A stretch of DNA of 64,000 nucleotides from Hydractinia symbiolongicarpus (GCF_029227915.1 NC_079877.1:14011351-14075350), one strand, 5' to 3'; shown: positions 1 to 12,873, counted from the stretch's first letter. Numbers and translations are program-made. The notes: a model not told the origin generated them from the letters alone.

Positions 1-483
1 ATCACTTAGCTGGTTTTGATCTGTCGTCTCGCTTAAAAGAAATATATTAACAGCGTGCGTTTGTATATAGCAACGTTCGATTATTCTGCCATTATTATTT
101 TTTTCCGCACTCAGAACCATATCTCCATTTCGAGCTATAGAGGACGCGATAAACACGGTGTTTCCATCATTCTGTAACAAAAACCATACCTAACAAATCA
201 TTTGATGGCAACAGTCTGGATCTATTATATCTATAGATGCTTACTTATTTGAACAAAAAAGGGATGATATTATATTGTATTGCCTTGCACCACTTTTGCA
301 ACTTTATCCGCTCTTTTTTAGCGGTAGAATAAGACTTTAACTTAAAATTTAAGTGGTTTATAGTTTGCGAGAAGGACGGTGCACGCTACAGGCCGATACT
401 ACCACGTCACCAGGCTCCCTGTGCCAAATTTTAGGTCGGTAGCTATCACCGCGGCGTTGCCACTAGGTTGGATAGATGGCATG
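1..483 (-). CDS. Partial gene of unknown function, two candidate exons
   Basis: The minus strand of 1-189 is open for 63 codons with no stop, starting right after an acceptor (TTAG at 190-193) and running off the window edge. It begins VWFLLQNDGNTVFIAS and continues through a hydrophilic stretch (SAEKNNNGR). A second candidate exon lies at 411-483, in an unusually GC-rich patch. It is open and can splice in phase (donor GTGACG) onto 1-189, giving a junction of the type GTGSL-VWFLL. I do not recognise the family. The first exon is supported by its open frame and acceptor. The upstream exon is weaker because its donor is not a strong consensus and its start is unknown. The gene continues to the left, outside the window. 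Confidence 0.4.
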
Positions 484-786
484 CTTTTTGCGGAAAAATA
501 ATGTTTTTCCAATTTTATGTGTTCTGTTCGATTAAAGTACTCAAAGTACCTAGCACACATATGAAACATATTTATTTTATTATAAAGAAGAAAGGAAGAC
601 CGTTTTTCAGTAAAATTAAAATATTACAAAAAAAGTTACAATGATTTAAAAATTGATAAAAATACAATTTTTTAAAAACAATTGTGGAAGCCATTTTAAT
701 TTTGTTCGCGGTTTGACCGTAGCGAAACAGCCGTGAGGAACATCCTATGCAATAATATAAAAATATATACGCTAAGTTTAATGACA

Positions 787-898
787 TTAAAGGGAACCCA
801 AGGTATAACATGATGTTGCACTTATATCATAAAGCCTAAAATGTTTGTTAACAAATTTATTTTTTTCAACATCATGGTATACCTTGGGTTCCCTTTAA
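787..898. repeat. MITE-like palindrome with TTAA ends
   Basis: Two 32-base arms, 787-818 and 867-898, are reverse complements with a single mismatch. Both start TTAAAGGGAACCCAAGGTAT when read from the outside. The 48-base centre is AT-rich. The TTAA at each terminus would fit a piggyBac-type target site, but that family assignment is inference. A decayed relative lies at 52796-52932. Confidence 0.75.
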
Positions 899-1280
899 CA
901 AAATAAAATGTTATAGGTTCTTATCTTTTCTTATTATCATAATCTTTCTTAACCTTTGTTTTGATCAGATGATTCAATTTCTTTTGCATACTAAGGTATA
1001 GTTGGGCATTACTACAACCTGATATAATATTTCACCCTTCTGATTTGGCATGAAAAGTTTCAATTTAAGTGTGACTGGTCTAGACAGGATCCAGAACAGG
1101 GTGGGCAGAACAGAATTACTGTTAGACGGAATTCAAAACACATCAAAAATTATCAATCTACTTTCGCAAATACAAACTAGCCACCACCCCATAGAATCGC
1201 CTGTCTGGTCCCTTCTATAAATACTGCTACAACAAAACAACAACCAAATCAGAGAGTGTGGAATGACCTACCATGGCCAT

Positions 1281-1645
1281 GTGGCGCTGTAGATTAGTGG
1301 TTATAGCTCTCGTACTCTGTGCGGGAGACCGGGGTTCGATTCCTCTTGACGGCGATTCAACATGGGCGAGTGAATGTTACCATAGCCCCGGGTTAACCCA
1401 AGCCATGTGAGGGAAATTGGGAAGATGGCACACTGTGTGGGCCGTTGGATGTTGCCGGGAGTTGTCTAGTAGAGCGCGGGCTCTAATTGGGTCTGCGTAG
1501 CTCAAAATGAGCATTAAATACTCTAGGACTCTCCATCTACGCCATGGCCCCTCCTGGAAATAATAGACAGGGTATATCCCTCGATATTTGTGAGGCTAGC
1601 CATGTAAAATATGCACATCTATCTATCTATCTGTCATGGCTAGAG
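1281..1645 (+). repeat. tRNA-derived SINE with ATCT tail
   Basis: The head (from about 1281) resembles a tRNA gene: an A-box-like GATTAGTGGTTATAG stretch followed by a B box GGGTTCGATTCC at 1322-1333. About 270 bases of unrelated body follow, ending in a short ATCT repeat at 1618-1641. The same head and body start occur on the minus strand at 45640-45757, which shows it is an interspersed family. The tail repeat marks the likely 3' end. Confidence 0.7.
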
Positions 1646-2039
1646 ACAGATGGAAATGTTAGGGTAAAACTTGCCCCAACATTCCTAATTAACTTTAAAA
1701 CTTTGTAACATATGTGCAAAGAAGTTTTAAAGAGTTTTCTAGCTAGCTAGCTATAAATAATAACATATATAGCATAATTAAAATCAAAGCATGGCATGAA
1801 ACAAGGTACCATCTTTGTTTACATGTTTGGAAATGCCTCATTGACCCAGACTTATTTGACTCTACTTGTCCATTTTTACCGCATTGAGGATTTGCTGACC
1901 ATAGTCATAGGCCCTGGACCAATCTAGTTTCCAACGCTTCTTTTTCGCTTTCTGATATCCTCGCCTCGTATACTATACATGTGCTAGATCAAGTTCCACT
2001 CGATCCATCATCTCTGCAGCACTTGTGGAAAGATAATGT

Positions 2040-2772
2040 GCAGGGAAGGATAACAGGCTTTAGCAGCCAATCCAACTGGCGGGAAATATTTGTTATTGGT
2101 AAATCGAAAAACCCTCGATGTTAAGAACGTAAGTTCCATGCCTCGCAGATATAGAGGTCCCAACAGAAAAGTTGAATAGATAACTCCTTGTTCGAAGAAT
2201 GGATTCAGGTTCGAAATATCGATCAATAATTCCAAAAAGAAAATCGAAAAATCGCTTTGATAATTGTCAATTGTCCCGCCCATCCAACCATTAATATTCT
2301 CACAAACGTAAACCTTATTTTCCTACCACCCAATACGACTTCAGTTCCGCAACCTTTGGACCAAGGAGTCATTAAGTGTCTCAAAGCTCTATACCGACGT
2401 CGTAGTTCATGATTCAAAGTCTTGATGAAGGAAAGGATTTGCCGAAAATTTCAGTACTTCGAGGAATGCAGCTCATTGTTTCTTCATGGAAGGATTTATC
2501 AAAAGAAGCAGTCATTAATGGTTTAGGAAGGCAAAAATTTTACCAAGCGTCAGATTGATGCTATTGAAGATAATGAATGATAAAGATTTGAAAGAAGACC
2601 TAGCCGAGTTACAAGAAACGGATCCCAACCTAAAGAGTTAACAGCAGGAGAATTTGTTGAGATTGCATTTCAGGTTACTGCAACAGATAGCTTGATCACA
2701 GATGAAGAAATTATCCATTCTGTAATAGACGTGGACGACAAAGAGGGGGAAAATGATGAGGATGTAATTTAA
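2040..2772 (+). pseudogene. pogo/Tigger-type (DDE_1) transposase pseudogene
   Basis: Frameshifted but clear similarity to CENP-B-like Tigger transposases. VIGKSKNPRC is encoded near 2090-2120. AHPTINILTNVNLIFLPPNT follows near 2276-2333, then VPQPLDQGVIKCLKALYRR before a stop at 2407-2410. A later frame gives ISVLRGMQLIVSSWKDL, and the C-terminus near 2650-2770 gives SLITDEEIIHSVIDVDD. This order (catalytic core, LPPNT..QPLDQG block, acidic ITDEE tail) is typical of the family. There are several stops and frameshifts and the N-terminal DNA-binding half is not seen, so this is a dead copy. Confidence 0.75.
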
Positions 2773-4790
2773 GTGCATGAGATAAACCCATTGAAAAGTC
2801 ATTAAAAGTCGATGCTGTCATAGAAACATAAGGAACTTTGTCCCTTTTTAGCGGCAACTACATGCGTTTTTTATCACAGCGCTTAGAATGTAAGGACAAA
2901 ATATCTGCTAAAAAGCAAAGGAGCTTTCAAATGATTAAATACATATAGCATAAGAATAGTAATAATCGATTCTTCTGAATAATAGTCCTTTCCAGGTTAA
3001 AAAATTTAAATAATTTTTCTAATGTGTGCATACTATTGCCAAACTTTCCTTATCTTGACCTTATTTTCACCAGTCCCGTGGAAGGTCGAGACTTGTACAA
3101 GGCAGCCAGCAGTACTACCTTTTACTACAACCAACATGGTTTCAATGTGCAATACAAACGCTGCGACGTTAGGGTTGCAGTAGGAGTCACGATAATGCCT
3201 GTCCCTCTTCGTCTGGAGAACGAAACATCTACACGGCTTGGCCTACCCAGGGGAATAGACTTAACAAAAGTACTTTCAAATAGAATTACCCTGAGCAACA
3301 TTATCCAGCTCGAAGTTACTTTTAGAATTCTGCAGGGGTCATTGTTGTGCCCCAGTCCTGGCTATGTTTGTAGAAAACATAGCTAGGACTGGTAGTACTT
3401 CTCGTACTATTTGACAGGGCTTTTTACAGGTAACCACAGCGCGTACGGTGTCTTTACCAGAATTGCCTCAAGCGCATCCAAAAGGGTGATTATGTCAATA
3501 TTGGCCATTTACTTTCTTCTACGGTTCCATCTGCGGATGAATTTAATTTTAACGTCTCTAGTGGATCTATTCCCTCTGTCACATTGGTGCCACAACAAAA
3601 CAATTGCCCTGGTGTGAATGATTTTTCCTCCTGAATGGTTTGTTGGAATAACTTTATTAGCGCGTTTTTGTTTCTTTTTCCCAGGTCTTACAACATCATG
3701 CATGTATGTGTGATTTTGCAGCTTAATTAACATTTTTCGGCTAGTCCACATATGGCAGGATGTTAAGTACCAAATGACTTTTAAATATACACATTCTTAA
3801 AATAGGGTGAGCGACGTCATGTACATCCGACATCTGAAAAACGCTTCTTCAAGTGTCCTATCGCTGGAAAAAAGTTGGCACTTATTATCCTTAGGCTCTT
3901 TGCGAGGTGTTGCGGCATAGACAGGTCAAAATTCACCATCTTTATCGTTTTAGCCCTGCAGGAGTGCAGCCAGCCTTTTCTCTCCCTTTTCAAGGACTTC
4001 ACTTCTACATTAAAAGGCTCAAAGCGACTTCGTGTCTCCGGTGTTCTTCCAGGTCAATTTAGCCATAGAGTGTCCCTATGAGCGTAACAATATCACCAAA
4101 TCAACTGCCACACAATGTACTTTTAATGTTACTTATTTCAGTTTTTTTGAATGATCATCCATATCGATCTTAACTTTGTGGGGTCGATTATTTTATCTGG
4201 CGTTGGCATTGACGTTGGGTACCAAGGGCCATTCATACCTGCAAGACCCCCTAATTTGATATTAGTTCGGTCCAAGTAAGCTATCCGTAAAGAACTTAAG
4301 TGGTTATCATCTGATCCGAGGTGCCAAATCTCTCATTCATCCATTTCATTATTTGTCCCTGAGCGCACTGCCAAAGAATGATCCTGTAGTTATTGAGAGT
4401 ATATGTAAGGATGACATTTGTTTGAATGCTCAAGCACGGGCAGACATTCGATGGTAGTTGGAGTTTCGTCTTGATTAGAATGCCGTCTCCCTCATTCAAA
4501 AGGCTCCAGTCACGGCGGCTTCTTTTTGTTTGTGCACAGGTGCCTCATGTTTGTGCTTTGCAGCCGTCTATAAACAATATCCAGTTTTACACACCTTGGC
4601 CTTAGACGGTGTGTCATTTTGTACATTAATGTTCATGAACTCTTTGCAGTTGTCGCGCAGTCCTTACATGGGTTTTCTTAATGGCGTAACCAACAATTTA
4701 TACTCTGTAATGCATCCATCGTCCAAGTTTGGAAAACTGGTACCTGTCAAGACAAGTACATAATATTCCTGATTGAATATATGTTCTCCT
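2773..4790. other. Unassigned stretch, possibly degraded retroelement
   Basis: No gene can be supported. Several open stretches exist on the plus strand, the longest being 3024-3386 at 120 codons, but none matches a family I know. Because a DIRS-like RNase H/recombinase remnant follows directly on the same strand, this may be the worn upstream part of that element. That is a positional guess only. Confidence 0.25.
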
Positions 4791-4795
4791 TTACA

Positions 4796-5270
4796 GCTCA
4801 ACTAAACATTAAGATTTTGCTTCAACACATTCCTGGTCATATCAATTTAGCAGCCGATCTACTTTCTCGCTTACAGGTATTGACTCTTCAAACAACTGTT
4901 TTCTTCGGCAGACCCTATACACACGACGATTGATAGAGGTATTTGAACAATCTTTCTTTAATGGAAACGTACTTCCAATCTCAGGCAATGGTTCCAGCTT
5001 CTAGATCATCATATGCTGTTGGCCTTCGCTTTTATAAACGTTTCTGTTAGCGCTGGTCGCACGAGCTTTAATCTCTATCAGAAGCAGCTCTTATCCGCTA
5101 TGTCTCCGAGTTAACCTAGACAGTTTCTCATAGTACCATTCATGTGTATTTAGTTGACGTTCCACTCACTAGCATGATTGCAGTGGACACAATTGAGAAA
5201 CGGCTGGGTTTTTTTACAAGTTACTCTGCATTAAGCGAGTTCAAGGTGCTTTCTTCTCCCGGTTGCATCG
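4796..5270 (+). pseudogene. DIRS-like retroelement remnant (RNase H end and tyrosine recombinase start)
   Basis: A plus-strand frame at 4799-4936 encodes LLQHIPGHINLAADLLSRLQ. This matches the PGH.N..AD.LSR block that ends the RNase H region of DIRS and Gypsy polyproteins. Just downstream, broken frames read SQAMVPASRSSYAVGLRFYK and then RYVSELT with VSHSTIHVYLVDV. These resemble the N-terminal core-binding part of tyrosine recombinases, where an S-T-hydrophobic-x-x-Y-L block is usual. An RNase H followed by a tyrosine recombinase is the DIRS layout. Stops interrupt all parts and no catalytic R/H/Y residues are visible, so the copy is truncated and inactive. Confidence 0.55.
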
Positions 5271-5918
5271 CATTGTAGCAACATACACGTAGCACACACC
5301 CCAAAGTTTTATATCCTTAGTTTTCCTAATACAAGTTTGGGCTATCCTTGTTGACAGCTTGTATTTTATCGCAGGTTTTCCATTAAGCTCCATTTGTTTA
5401 CAGTTTGTGTTTTACCTGTCTTGGTTGGGTTTAAGTTATTTTGGTTGCCAGTTTGTTTCAGAGCTATAACTTTGTAATTATGTCAAAGTTGAAAGAACTG
5501 GGGAACTACGATTACAGGTTAAATTTTTTTCGCTTTGATTTGTTTTTAAAAAGCTATCTTTCTCCGACCCTTACCTTGTCCTTAAAAATTTTATAATGTT
5601 TTAGATCTTGTGGCTAGCTGCATCTGTCATAATTCATGCTTAGAAGCAGCAATCAAACAGCTCAAACAAGCATTAAGAGAAAGTGGCTATAGGTCTTAAA
5701 CTTTGTAACTAGCTATGTTTTCGCGGTGAAGCATAAAAACTTAACACAATTTTGTTATGACGCAAAACAAACACATAACTAAGAACAATCACGTGAAATA
5801 ACATAAAAACAAGTAAGTATCCAGATTTGTTTAGTAATTGTTTTCGTAAAAATATGACAAACAAAAATCCTTCACCCCATACATATACCTCCACCGTAGA
5901 ACATAAAGCATCTAATAA
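5271..5918. other. Spacer, no supported gene
   Basis: Two short open stretches on the plus strand look mildly coding: an ATG at 5480 opening MSKLKELGNYDY, and 5605-5692 ending LEAAIKQLKQALRESGYRS before a stop. Their splice phases do not join cleanly, so I do not call a gene. Confidence 0.3.
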
Positions 5919-6024
5919 GAGAATAAGTTTATACAATTTGTTTGCACTCCTTCTTAGAGAAAAGTTCATACAATTTGCACTCCTTCTTAGAGAATAAGTT
6001 TATACAATTTGCACTCCTTCTTAC
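5919..6024. repeat. Tandem repeat, about 34-base unit, three copies
   Basis: A unit containing TACAATTTGCACTCCTTCTT plus AGAGAATAAGTTTA repeats about three times with small changes. It lies just downstream of the stop codon of the FN3 gene, so it would sit in that gene's 3' UTR or just beyond. Confidence 0.8.
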
Positions 6025-6047
6025 TGACGCCGTTTACTGACCTCTCT

Positions 6048-9000
6048 TTATTGAGGGGCAATAAAAAACACGTCGCTTTTAATAGGACCAATGATTTCTT
6101 GTTTTAAATTTATTGAACTTTTGTTATTATTTTGCGATTCAGCTTTTCTTATTTTCATTCGTTGGTAAATTAGACACGCGATGACAATGATCGCCGCTAA
6201 GAATACCACAGCCGCTACGATACCAGTAAGTTGAGCACTTGTTAATGTTGATGTTACCGAGGGTTTCTTCTCAGCTTCTAAATATTAAAAAATCTTACTA
6301 CAGAGATGAAAATAAGACAGTCAACATGATAAATTATACAATCAACTGTATTTTGTTGTTACACCGACATTCTTGTCAGTTTTTCGAACTTCATTTATAT
6401 AATCAATGTTTTACAGGCAATGGAGCTCACTATACTTTTGCTTGAAGCAGGTATTGTTGTTCCAACTTCTCCTATCTTTAGCATAATATTTACACATAAG
6501 TTAAAAGTAAAATATGCCAATGAAACAGTACTTAGAAACCGCTTAGTTTAGCTGTTATGTCAATTTTTTTTAGAGGCACGGTTTCATCCTATTCTTAGAT
6601 TAGTGTATATGACAACATGATGTCAAAATGTTTCATTGGAAATTGAAAGATCAGTTCACCAACATCTTTATTTTGAATGGATAGAACAGCTTCAACTTGT
6701 TTAAATAATGACGTATTCAGGTCGCGAATATATCAGGCCAAAATCTGGCCAAAACCACCTCACAATTAGACTGCCATAACTCCCAAGGCCAGTTTCCTAT
6801 TAGAAGTGCTGTGTATGTCTTAGGAAAAGGATGAGGTTGCCTATCCAATGTTATTTAACATGAACCATCTAGGTTTCTTTTAAAGCACCCGATTGCGGTT
6901 TAAATTGAAAAACTTTTTTTAAAAAAAGAAAAAAACGTTTATCCGAGGATTAGGTGTTAAGAAGTCACTTGGTAAAATAGTGCGACAATAAAATATTTTT
7001 TCGCAAATAAACACACAAATAGCTTGCTATAGTTATGAATGTAATAGTATTATACTTACCTTTTGTGGTGAATTTCTCAATTATTTTCCATTCACTTAAT
7101 CGATCATACAATGCCACTGTTCGAATCTTTAACGTGTAAGCCGTTGCAGGCTTTAAGTCGGTGAAGTTGAATTCAGCTACGCTATGATCCGTTTTTTTCA
7201 TCAGGATTTCATTAGAAGCAATTTCGGTAGCTTTGAGTTCAAAACGAACGATGTCTTTTCTAGGTACTGGGGTCCATTTTAACATTATGTAACTTCTTGC
7301 CAACACTGTTATTTTCACACCTTCTGGCGTTGGTATAGTTTTAGAATCTAAGAAAACATTTTAAAAGTATAATAAACCTATTTAGTCGTAAAGTTACAAA
7401 TAATTAAAAGAATTTAAAACGTACATCCATAAATCGTAAATGGTGCAGCAAGAGACCATTCTCCTTTTCTATTTGCAATATTTTGATCTGATACAACAGC
7501 TCTGACTTGTGCAAAAAGACTTGTATTTCCCGGCAGATCTGTAAATGTGTAGAAGTCATCCAATGCATTAGTGCGATACAAAAATTGCAACTTGGTATCT
7601 GCCGAATTAACTCTAATTTCATATGATTTGATGTCGTTACGTCTTGGAATACGTTGCCATGACATAACAGCATAGACGTTAGTTGGTATAACCTTCGTAA
7701 CCAATGGTGGTGGTGGTTGTTCTATGAGACAAATACATTGAATTCAATACCTGGAAATCATTAATGACAGCAATCTTTGAATTTATAATATTGATCCTAT
7801 TTCCATATCGCAAGAAATGTTTGCAATCTTGCAATTTTTGAAAAAGGACATACAAGAATATATGGGAAGCATGAAATCAAAGTTATTTTGAATGAGAAAA
7901 ATAAATGATGGATTATAAAACGAAGTAACTTAAAAACTATTAAGTAATAGTTGTTCTTTTTAGGCGATACAGCTCAAGACAATATTTAAAACACCAATAT
8001 CCAGTATAAACAAAATACAGGCAAGATAATTGCAAATTAATGTGTTTGGATAGGTATACAAACCACGTCATAGAGAACTTAGGGGATTAATTAATCATTC
8101 AATGCGAGAAGACACGCAACCTTCCTTTTGAGGATCATTTTTTTCAAACATTTTATTTTTAGATCTGGATTCTTAAATTTTGCCTAATTTTATAAAAAAC
8201 AGTCTTTTTTTCCTTTTGGAATAAAACTTAACACTTTCACTCCGTGCCACCAACAGGGTGGGTGGTGTTGCGGCTACCATTTTGAAAAAGCTATATCTCC
8301 AAATCTTGTGAATTTTGGACACTGTAGATTGTTTTTCTGATAGTAGATTAAATTTCCTACAAGATTAAGTGGCTTCGGGACCGCCGTACCAAAAACGAAG
8401 CCCCGTCGCGTAGTAAAACTTTCTCTCAAAAATGCATAACATAAAGGGTTAATCTGTTAAAACATTTTAAAAATTTTTAAAAACTTGATTACCTCAAAAA
8501 CTACTTTTGCTTGATATAAACTTTTGCGTTAGGTTTAAAGTTTGCAAGATTTATAAATTTTAAGACAATACTGAAACAGTAATGTGGAGCTCTGCGACAG
8601 TTCTTTTTTATATGCTTAAAAATAAATTGTTTAGATTTAAAAGCGAAAGAAGCACAACGGAGAAGTATCAAAAGCAAATTTTTTATATGAATTTTGACTG
8701 AGCCCTAAAAAGCAGAACCGATGTACTTTTTTAGTACTGGAGAGTCCTTTCCTAAAAGTGCGAAATGAAAGTGCATATAAGTATATATATTTTTAACATG
8801 GGTAATAGGTGTTTTATGTAAACAGGCATGATTTTTGTTGTTTTCGTGAAATAATACTTGATAGATATAACAGCCAAAGCTTTGAGAAACAAGTAGGAAA
8901 GAAAAGGAAAAAAATACTGCAAAATATTTCAGAATTAAAGTTCTTAAAAATTAACATCAGACTGCTAAAACTTCTAAAACTTGCTAAATAAATAATTTTT

Positions 9001-12000
9001 AAATTAGTGTTGTTTATATAACTTTTAAACATTATTTGTATGCAGACCTTTCCATTTTTAAAAATGCACAATAAAAAGAAATAACAGACAATAATGTTAC
9101 CTCTTTCAGCTCGGAATTCTTTTGTAATCACAGTGCCGTTGTAACTGTCAGCATCTAATTTAGTGCTTACATAAACACTGTATCTATTATCTGCTCTGAA
9201 TGTATCGAACGTGTGGAAATTTTTCGATACTAAAAAGTTTTGAGTGTCTGTAGGATCATCTAAGTTGATGTATGCTATACGGTATTTATGCTGTATTTGT
9301 TCTCCTTGATATGGGTTAGGCCATGAGATTGTAGCACTTCTGTCAGTTATATCTCTAATTTCAATATCTGTTGGAGGTCTGCCAAATGCTAAAAAAATAT
9401 AAAAACTATTTAATATGTTTAAGAGAATGACCAATTTTTTTCTCCAAAAGAACTTTTCTGAAATTATAAACGAAAACATGAAGACGTGTGTACTTACGAA
9501 TTACAATAGCTTCTTCTATTGAATACTGGCCAACTCTATTTTCAGGAAAGATTGGTCTTACGGCTATAGTAAACCCATATCCAGATATTAAAGGTAGTTT
9601 ATATGTTATCGTACTGCTTGTCGCTGTTAGATCAGCTGTCACGTTTTTTATTATTGGTCTTCTGTTTACCTGTTGTTGGAACTGCGCTCGGACTTGATAA
9701 AGTGTCACTGTTGTTCCTGATATTTTTTCAAATATTATTTTTGCTTCATCGAAGATTTGTACACCTTTTTCTATTTTTGTTATTTTAAGTGTAAATTTTC
9801 CTACAAAGGAACATAGGTGATAATAATACTATGAAGTATGAAGAAATATGTTCTTTATAAAAAATATAACATTTTTACATTTAAGAAATTTATAATTTCA
9901 GTTGTCTTACCTGTGTCTAAACTTGTCCTAAAGCTATAAATAACATCGCTTGATTTAGACCCGCCTTTTAAGGTCTGCACTTGGACAATGTATGGTGTGT
10001 TGCTAGTTAAGTCAGATAGTATATAACTGGTATCGTTGTAATTCAATATTGGTATCGTTCTTATTGGAGTTTTAGGAACGTTGTTTAAAATAATTTGTAG
10101 TTGATCATGATTTTGATTTGATTTAAACGTCCAAGAAACTTTTGCTGAGTTTGTAGAGATTTCTGTTATCACTTGCGATGCCACTGGTTTTGGACCGGCT
10201 AAAAGGAGGTAGATAGATGCAATGATCACACATGATTAAAAAATACATTTTTTATGACACGGTAAATAATTCTGAAATATAAACTAGAATAATCTTCTTA
10301 CGAGTTACAAATGTTATTGCTAATGAATATCCACTGACAGTACCATGATATGAAACAGCCTGCACTTGCGCAAAATATTCTGATCCTGATTCAAGTTCTG
10401 TTAGTGTGTATAGAAGTTCTTTTCCCGCTTGTTTATATCGAACTTGTTGATGAAATCCCGCTTGATAATATTTAATGATGTAATTTTTAATTTGACTTTG
10501 TTGTGATGAAGGCGACCATGTTAATTTTACAACACCTCTTACTTTAAGTACGGTGAAATTCGTCGGTGTATCAATTATTTCTAAAGAAATGTAATATGTT
10601 TGAAGTGGCGAAGAGTGAAGCATAATATTATCTATTGGTAAATATATTACGTTATTGTAAGCACGTAACACTTTCCATAATTACCTTTTGGAGTCCTAAA
10701 AAAATTGGTCTTTGACCATGGACTTATTGTAAATTCTGTTGTACCCACGGCGTGAACTCGGTAACTATAACTTCTTTCTGGAGTTAGTCCAGATATATCT
10801 GTTGGTGGTTTTGTAACTGTCTTGGTTAGTAGAGTAGATTCTACTTCTGAATATTCGAGAATATAATTTTTAACAGGTGTTGAATCAGGTAGTTCATTCC
10901 AATGGATAACAACTGAGTCGTATTTCGGTTCATCATTTCTAAGTTCTTGTACCACTGAAAGTTCTGAAATAACATAATGTACGCTGTAATAATGCGTTTT
11001 GTAATAATTGTGTTTGAGATGAGAGTGTTATGATCAAGTAAAAAGTACTTACTGTAACTTGTTCGAAATCCTGATTGTGTAACTGTACTTGGTTTATTGT
11101 CTTTTCTTCCAATGACATGCACAGAATATCCAGTGTTCTCAAGAAGATCCTTAAATGTGTATGATTTTAACTGTGTTTTTACTTCTATCATTGTTCCGTT
11201 TTCTGGCTTAAGAACAATAATAAATTCATCGTATTCTTGGGTTGGGTCAGGCGTAATCTCAACAGTTGCTTCATGGCGTTTAATATTTGTTACTCTCACT
11301 TTTAGTACTGGTTTTGAACCCCCTAATGTAAAAATGGATTAAAATTAATAGTGACACAAAGAAACATATAATAGTGAAATATAATATCCCTTCGTTTTAA
11401 CTCAGATTCAGCAATATACAATAAAGATTATCTTACTTGTGACAAAATACTTTGCTGTACTCCATTCTCCTTTTTGTTCATTAGACAAAATTGCTCTTAC
11501 AAAAACATGATAAGCTGTTCCCGATTTTAAACCACTCAAAGTAAAAGATGTTCCAAGGAGAATTGTTTTATTTTCTGCTTTGGCTGATTGTGGAAAGGTG
11601 TAGTATTTTAGTTTGTAGCCACGTGCACCGGGGTATGCATTCCATTTTAAGTCTATTCCATCGATACTTATGGATGTTATGTCAACTACAGGCCGAAGTT
11701 CTTGCTGATAAATACCTAAGCGAAGAAACAGTTTAGAGGGACAGGGAAGTAACACGAGGCGTGCCAAAGCGTATAATAGTAGAAACGTTGTTATAAGCTT
11801 GGTTAACAAGGGGGAAGGGCGTGAGATTTATTTAGGGTAAGACTAAAAAAGTTAAGCAACTAAAATTTGGAAAGTTAAGCAACTGATTGTAGCCTTACAA
11901 AAAACATACAAATTAGTGCTTTAAAGGGAAATGGCCTATATAACAATAAACTTTCTTCAAAGGTAAAATGTTATAAAATTTGAATAGTACGTTTAGCAAT

Positions 12001-12873
12001 TACTTAGCAGCATTACCTGACATTTTGGCTATAGCAACCGAGTTTGAAAGAAAGAATGGATTTTTTTACAAAGAAAGGTACGATGGGGGTTAAATATTCA
12101 GTTGGAAGCTTAAACTTGTCGAAAATTATTTTTAAAAATTTAAAGATTTATTCCTCAGTTTATTTTATTTTACAATATTTTTTTATCAGCTATAAAACTA
12201 ATAATTAAAGCTCTATAAAGTAATTTTAACATTTTGATTAAAAAATTGATCTGAAAGCATAATGTAATGATTTTTTTGTCTTCCCTTAATCATAAAACAA
12301 AAATCGTTAGGAAAGATACAAACAAAAAATCGTCAAAGTGTATTTTTCACTATAATCATGTTCTTGGCCTGACAATTTATCATCAATTGGACAATTTTCA
12401 GCTATTAAACTGTAGGTGTACCGAAATATAAAGGGAAATTAGTTAGCGATAATTATTTTAATAATGCTGAAGCGTTATGTTACCTTGAAATTGACACAAA
12501 ATAACCAGATGGAAGATTAGCAGACATGGCATCATGGAGCTCTACTGAAATTAAATTTCATGCAGTTTTATGTATATATAACATAAAATACATGATTGTT
12601 AATTTTATTAATAAACTACTGAAAAAGTATACAAAAGATACAAAACATATTTATTTGTCTATTTATACCTTTTTCTTCAAGAAGTACAGGACCAGAAACT
12701 AGCGAAGGTAAAAAAATACTCAGTAAAAACAACAACAACAACAACAACCAATACAAAGAAATAATCGACACCCAACTTCTTGCATAAAAATTCTTATTGC
12801 GGTAAAATAAAAAAAACTGTTTACGTAATGAACAATTTGTTTTATTGATGTGGTGATTATATAACGTCAACAC
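6048..12873 (-). CDS. Cell-surface protein with nine fibronectin type III domains
   Basis: Exons in coding order: 12669-12873, 11437-11715, 11053-11322, 10685-10963, 10302-10580, 9911-10198, 9498-9800, 9101-9388, 7425-7721, 7060-7347, 6048-6277. They sum to 3006 bases (1001 residues plus stop) and every junction is phase 1. The first exon carries a hydrophobic leader (SIISLYWLLLLLLFLLSIFL). Each of the next nine exons is 270-303 bases and encodes one FN3 domain, recognisable by an early Trp (LKWNAYPG, VIHWNEL, ISWPNPY, MSWQRIP, LKWTPVP) and a late L.x.T.Y..x.VRA block. The 9498-9800 domain is the most divergent. The last exon has the membrane span GIVAAVVFLAAIIVIACLIY and a 36-residue basic tail with no kinase or ITIM-like motif. 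The start Met at 12873 leaves about 35 residues before the hydrophobic core, so the true start may differ. The role is unknown; adhesion or receptor function is inference. Confidence 0.85.
7722..9100. other. Large FN3-gene intron
   Basis: The longest interior intron of the FN3 gene. It contains a GC-richer patch near 8240-8420 that looks like an interspersed repeat (no termini resolved) and otherwise AT-rich DNA without an extra FN3 exon. Splicing straight across keeps phase 1. Confidence 0.5.
12727..12750. repeat. AAC/TTG microsatellite inside the leader exon
   Basis: An AAC run on the plus strand is read as TTG (Leu) codons on the minus strand and supplies much of the hydrophobic core of the FN3 protein's leader. 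Confidence 0.75.

Noticed and set aside
11737-11809. Hydrophobic ATG-led stretch directly before the first FN3 exon, as an alternative signal peptide
   Set aside because: A pyrimidine tract and acceptor at 11716-11718 give an exon of standard FN3 size in phase 1 with the leader exon at 12669-12873. The contiguous reading is probably intron.
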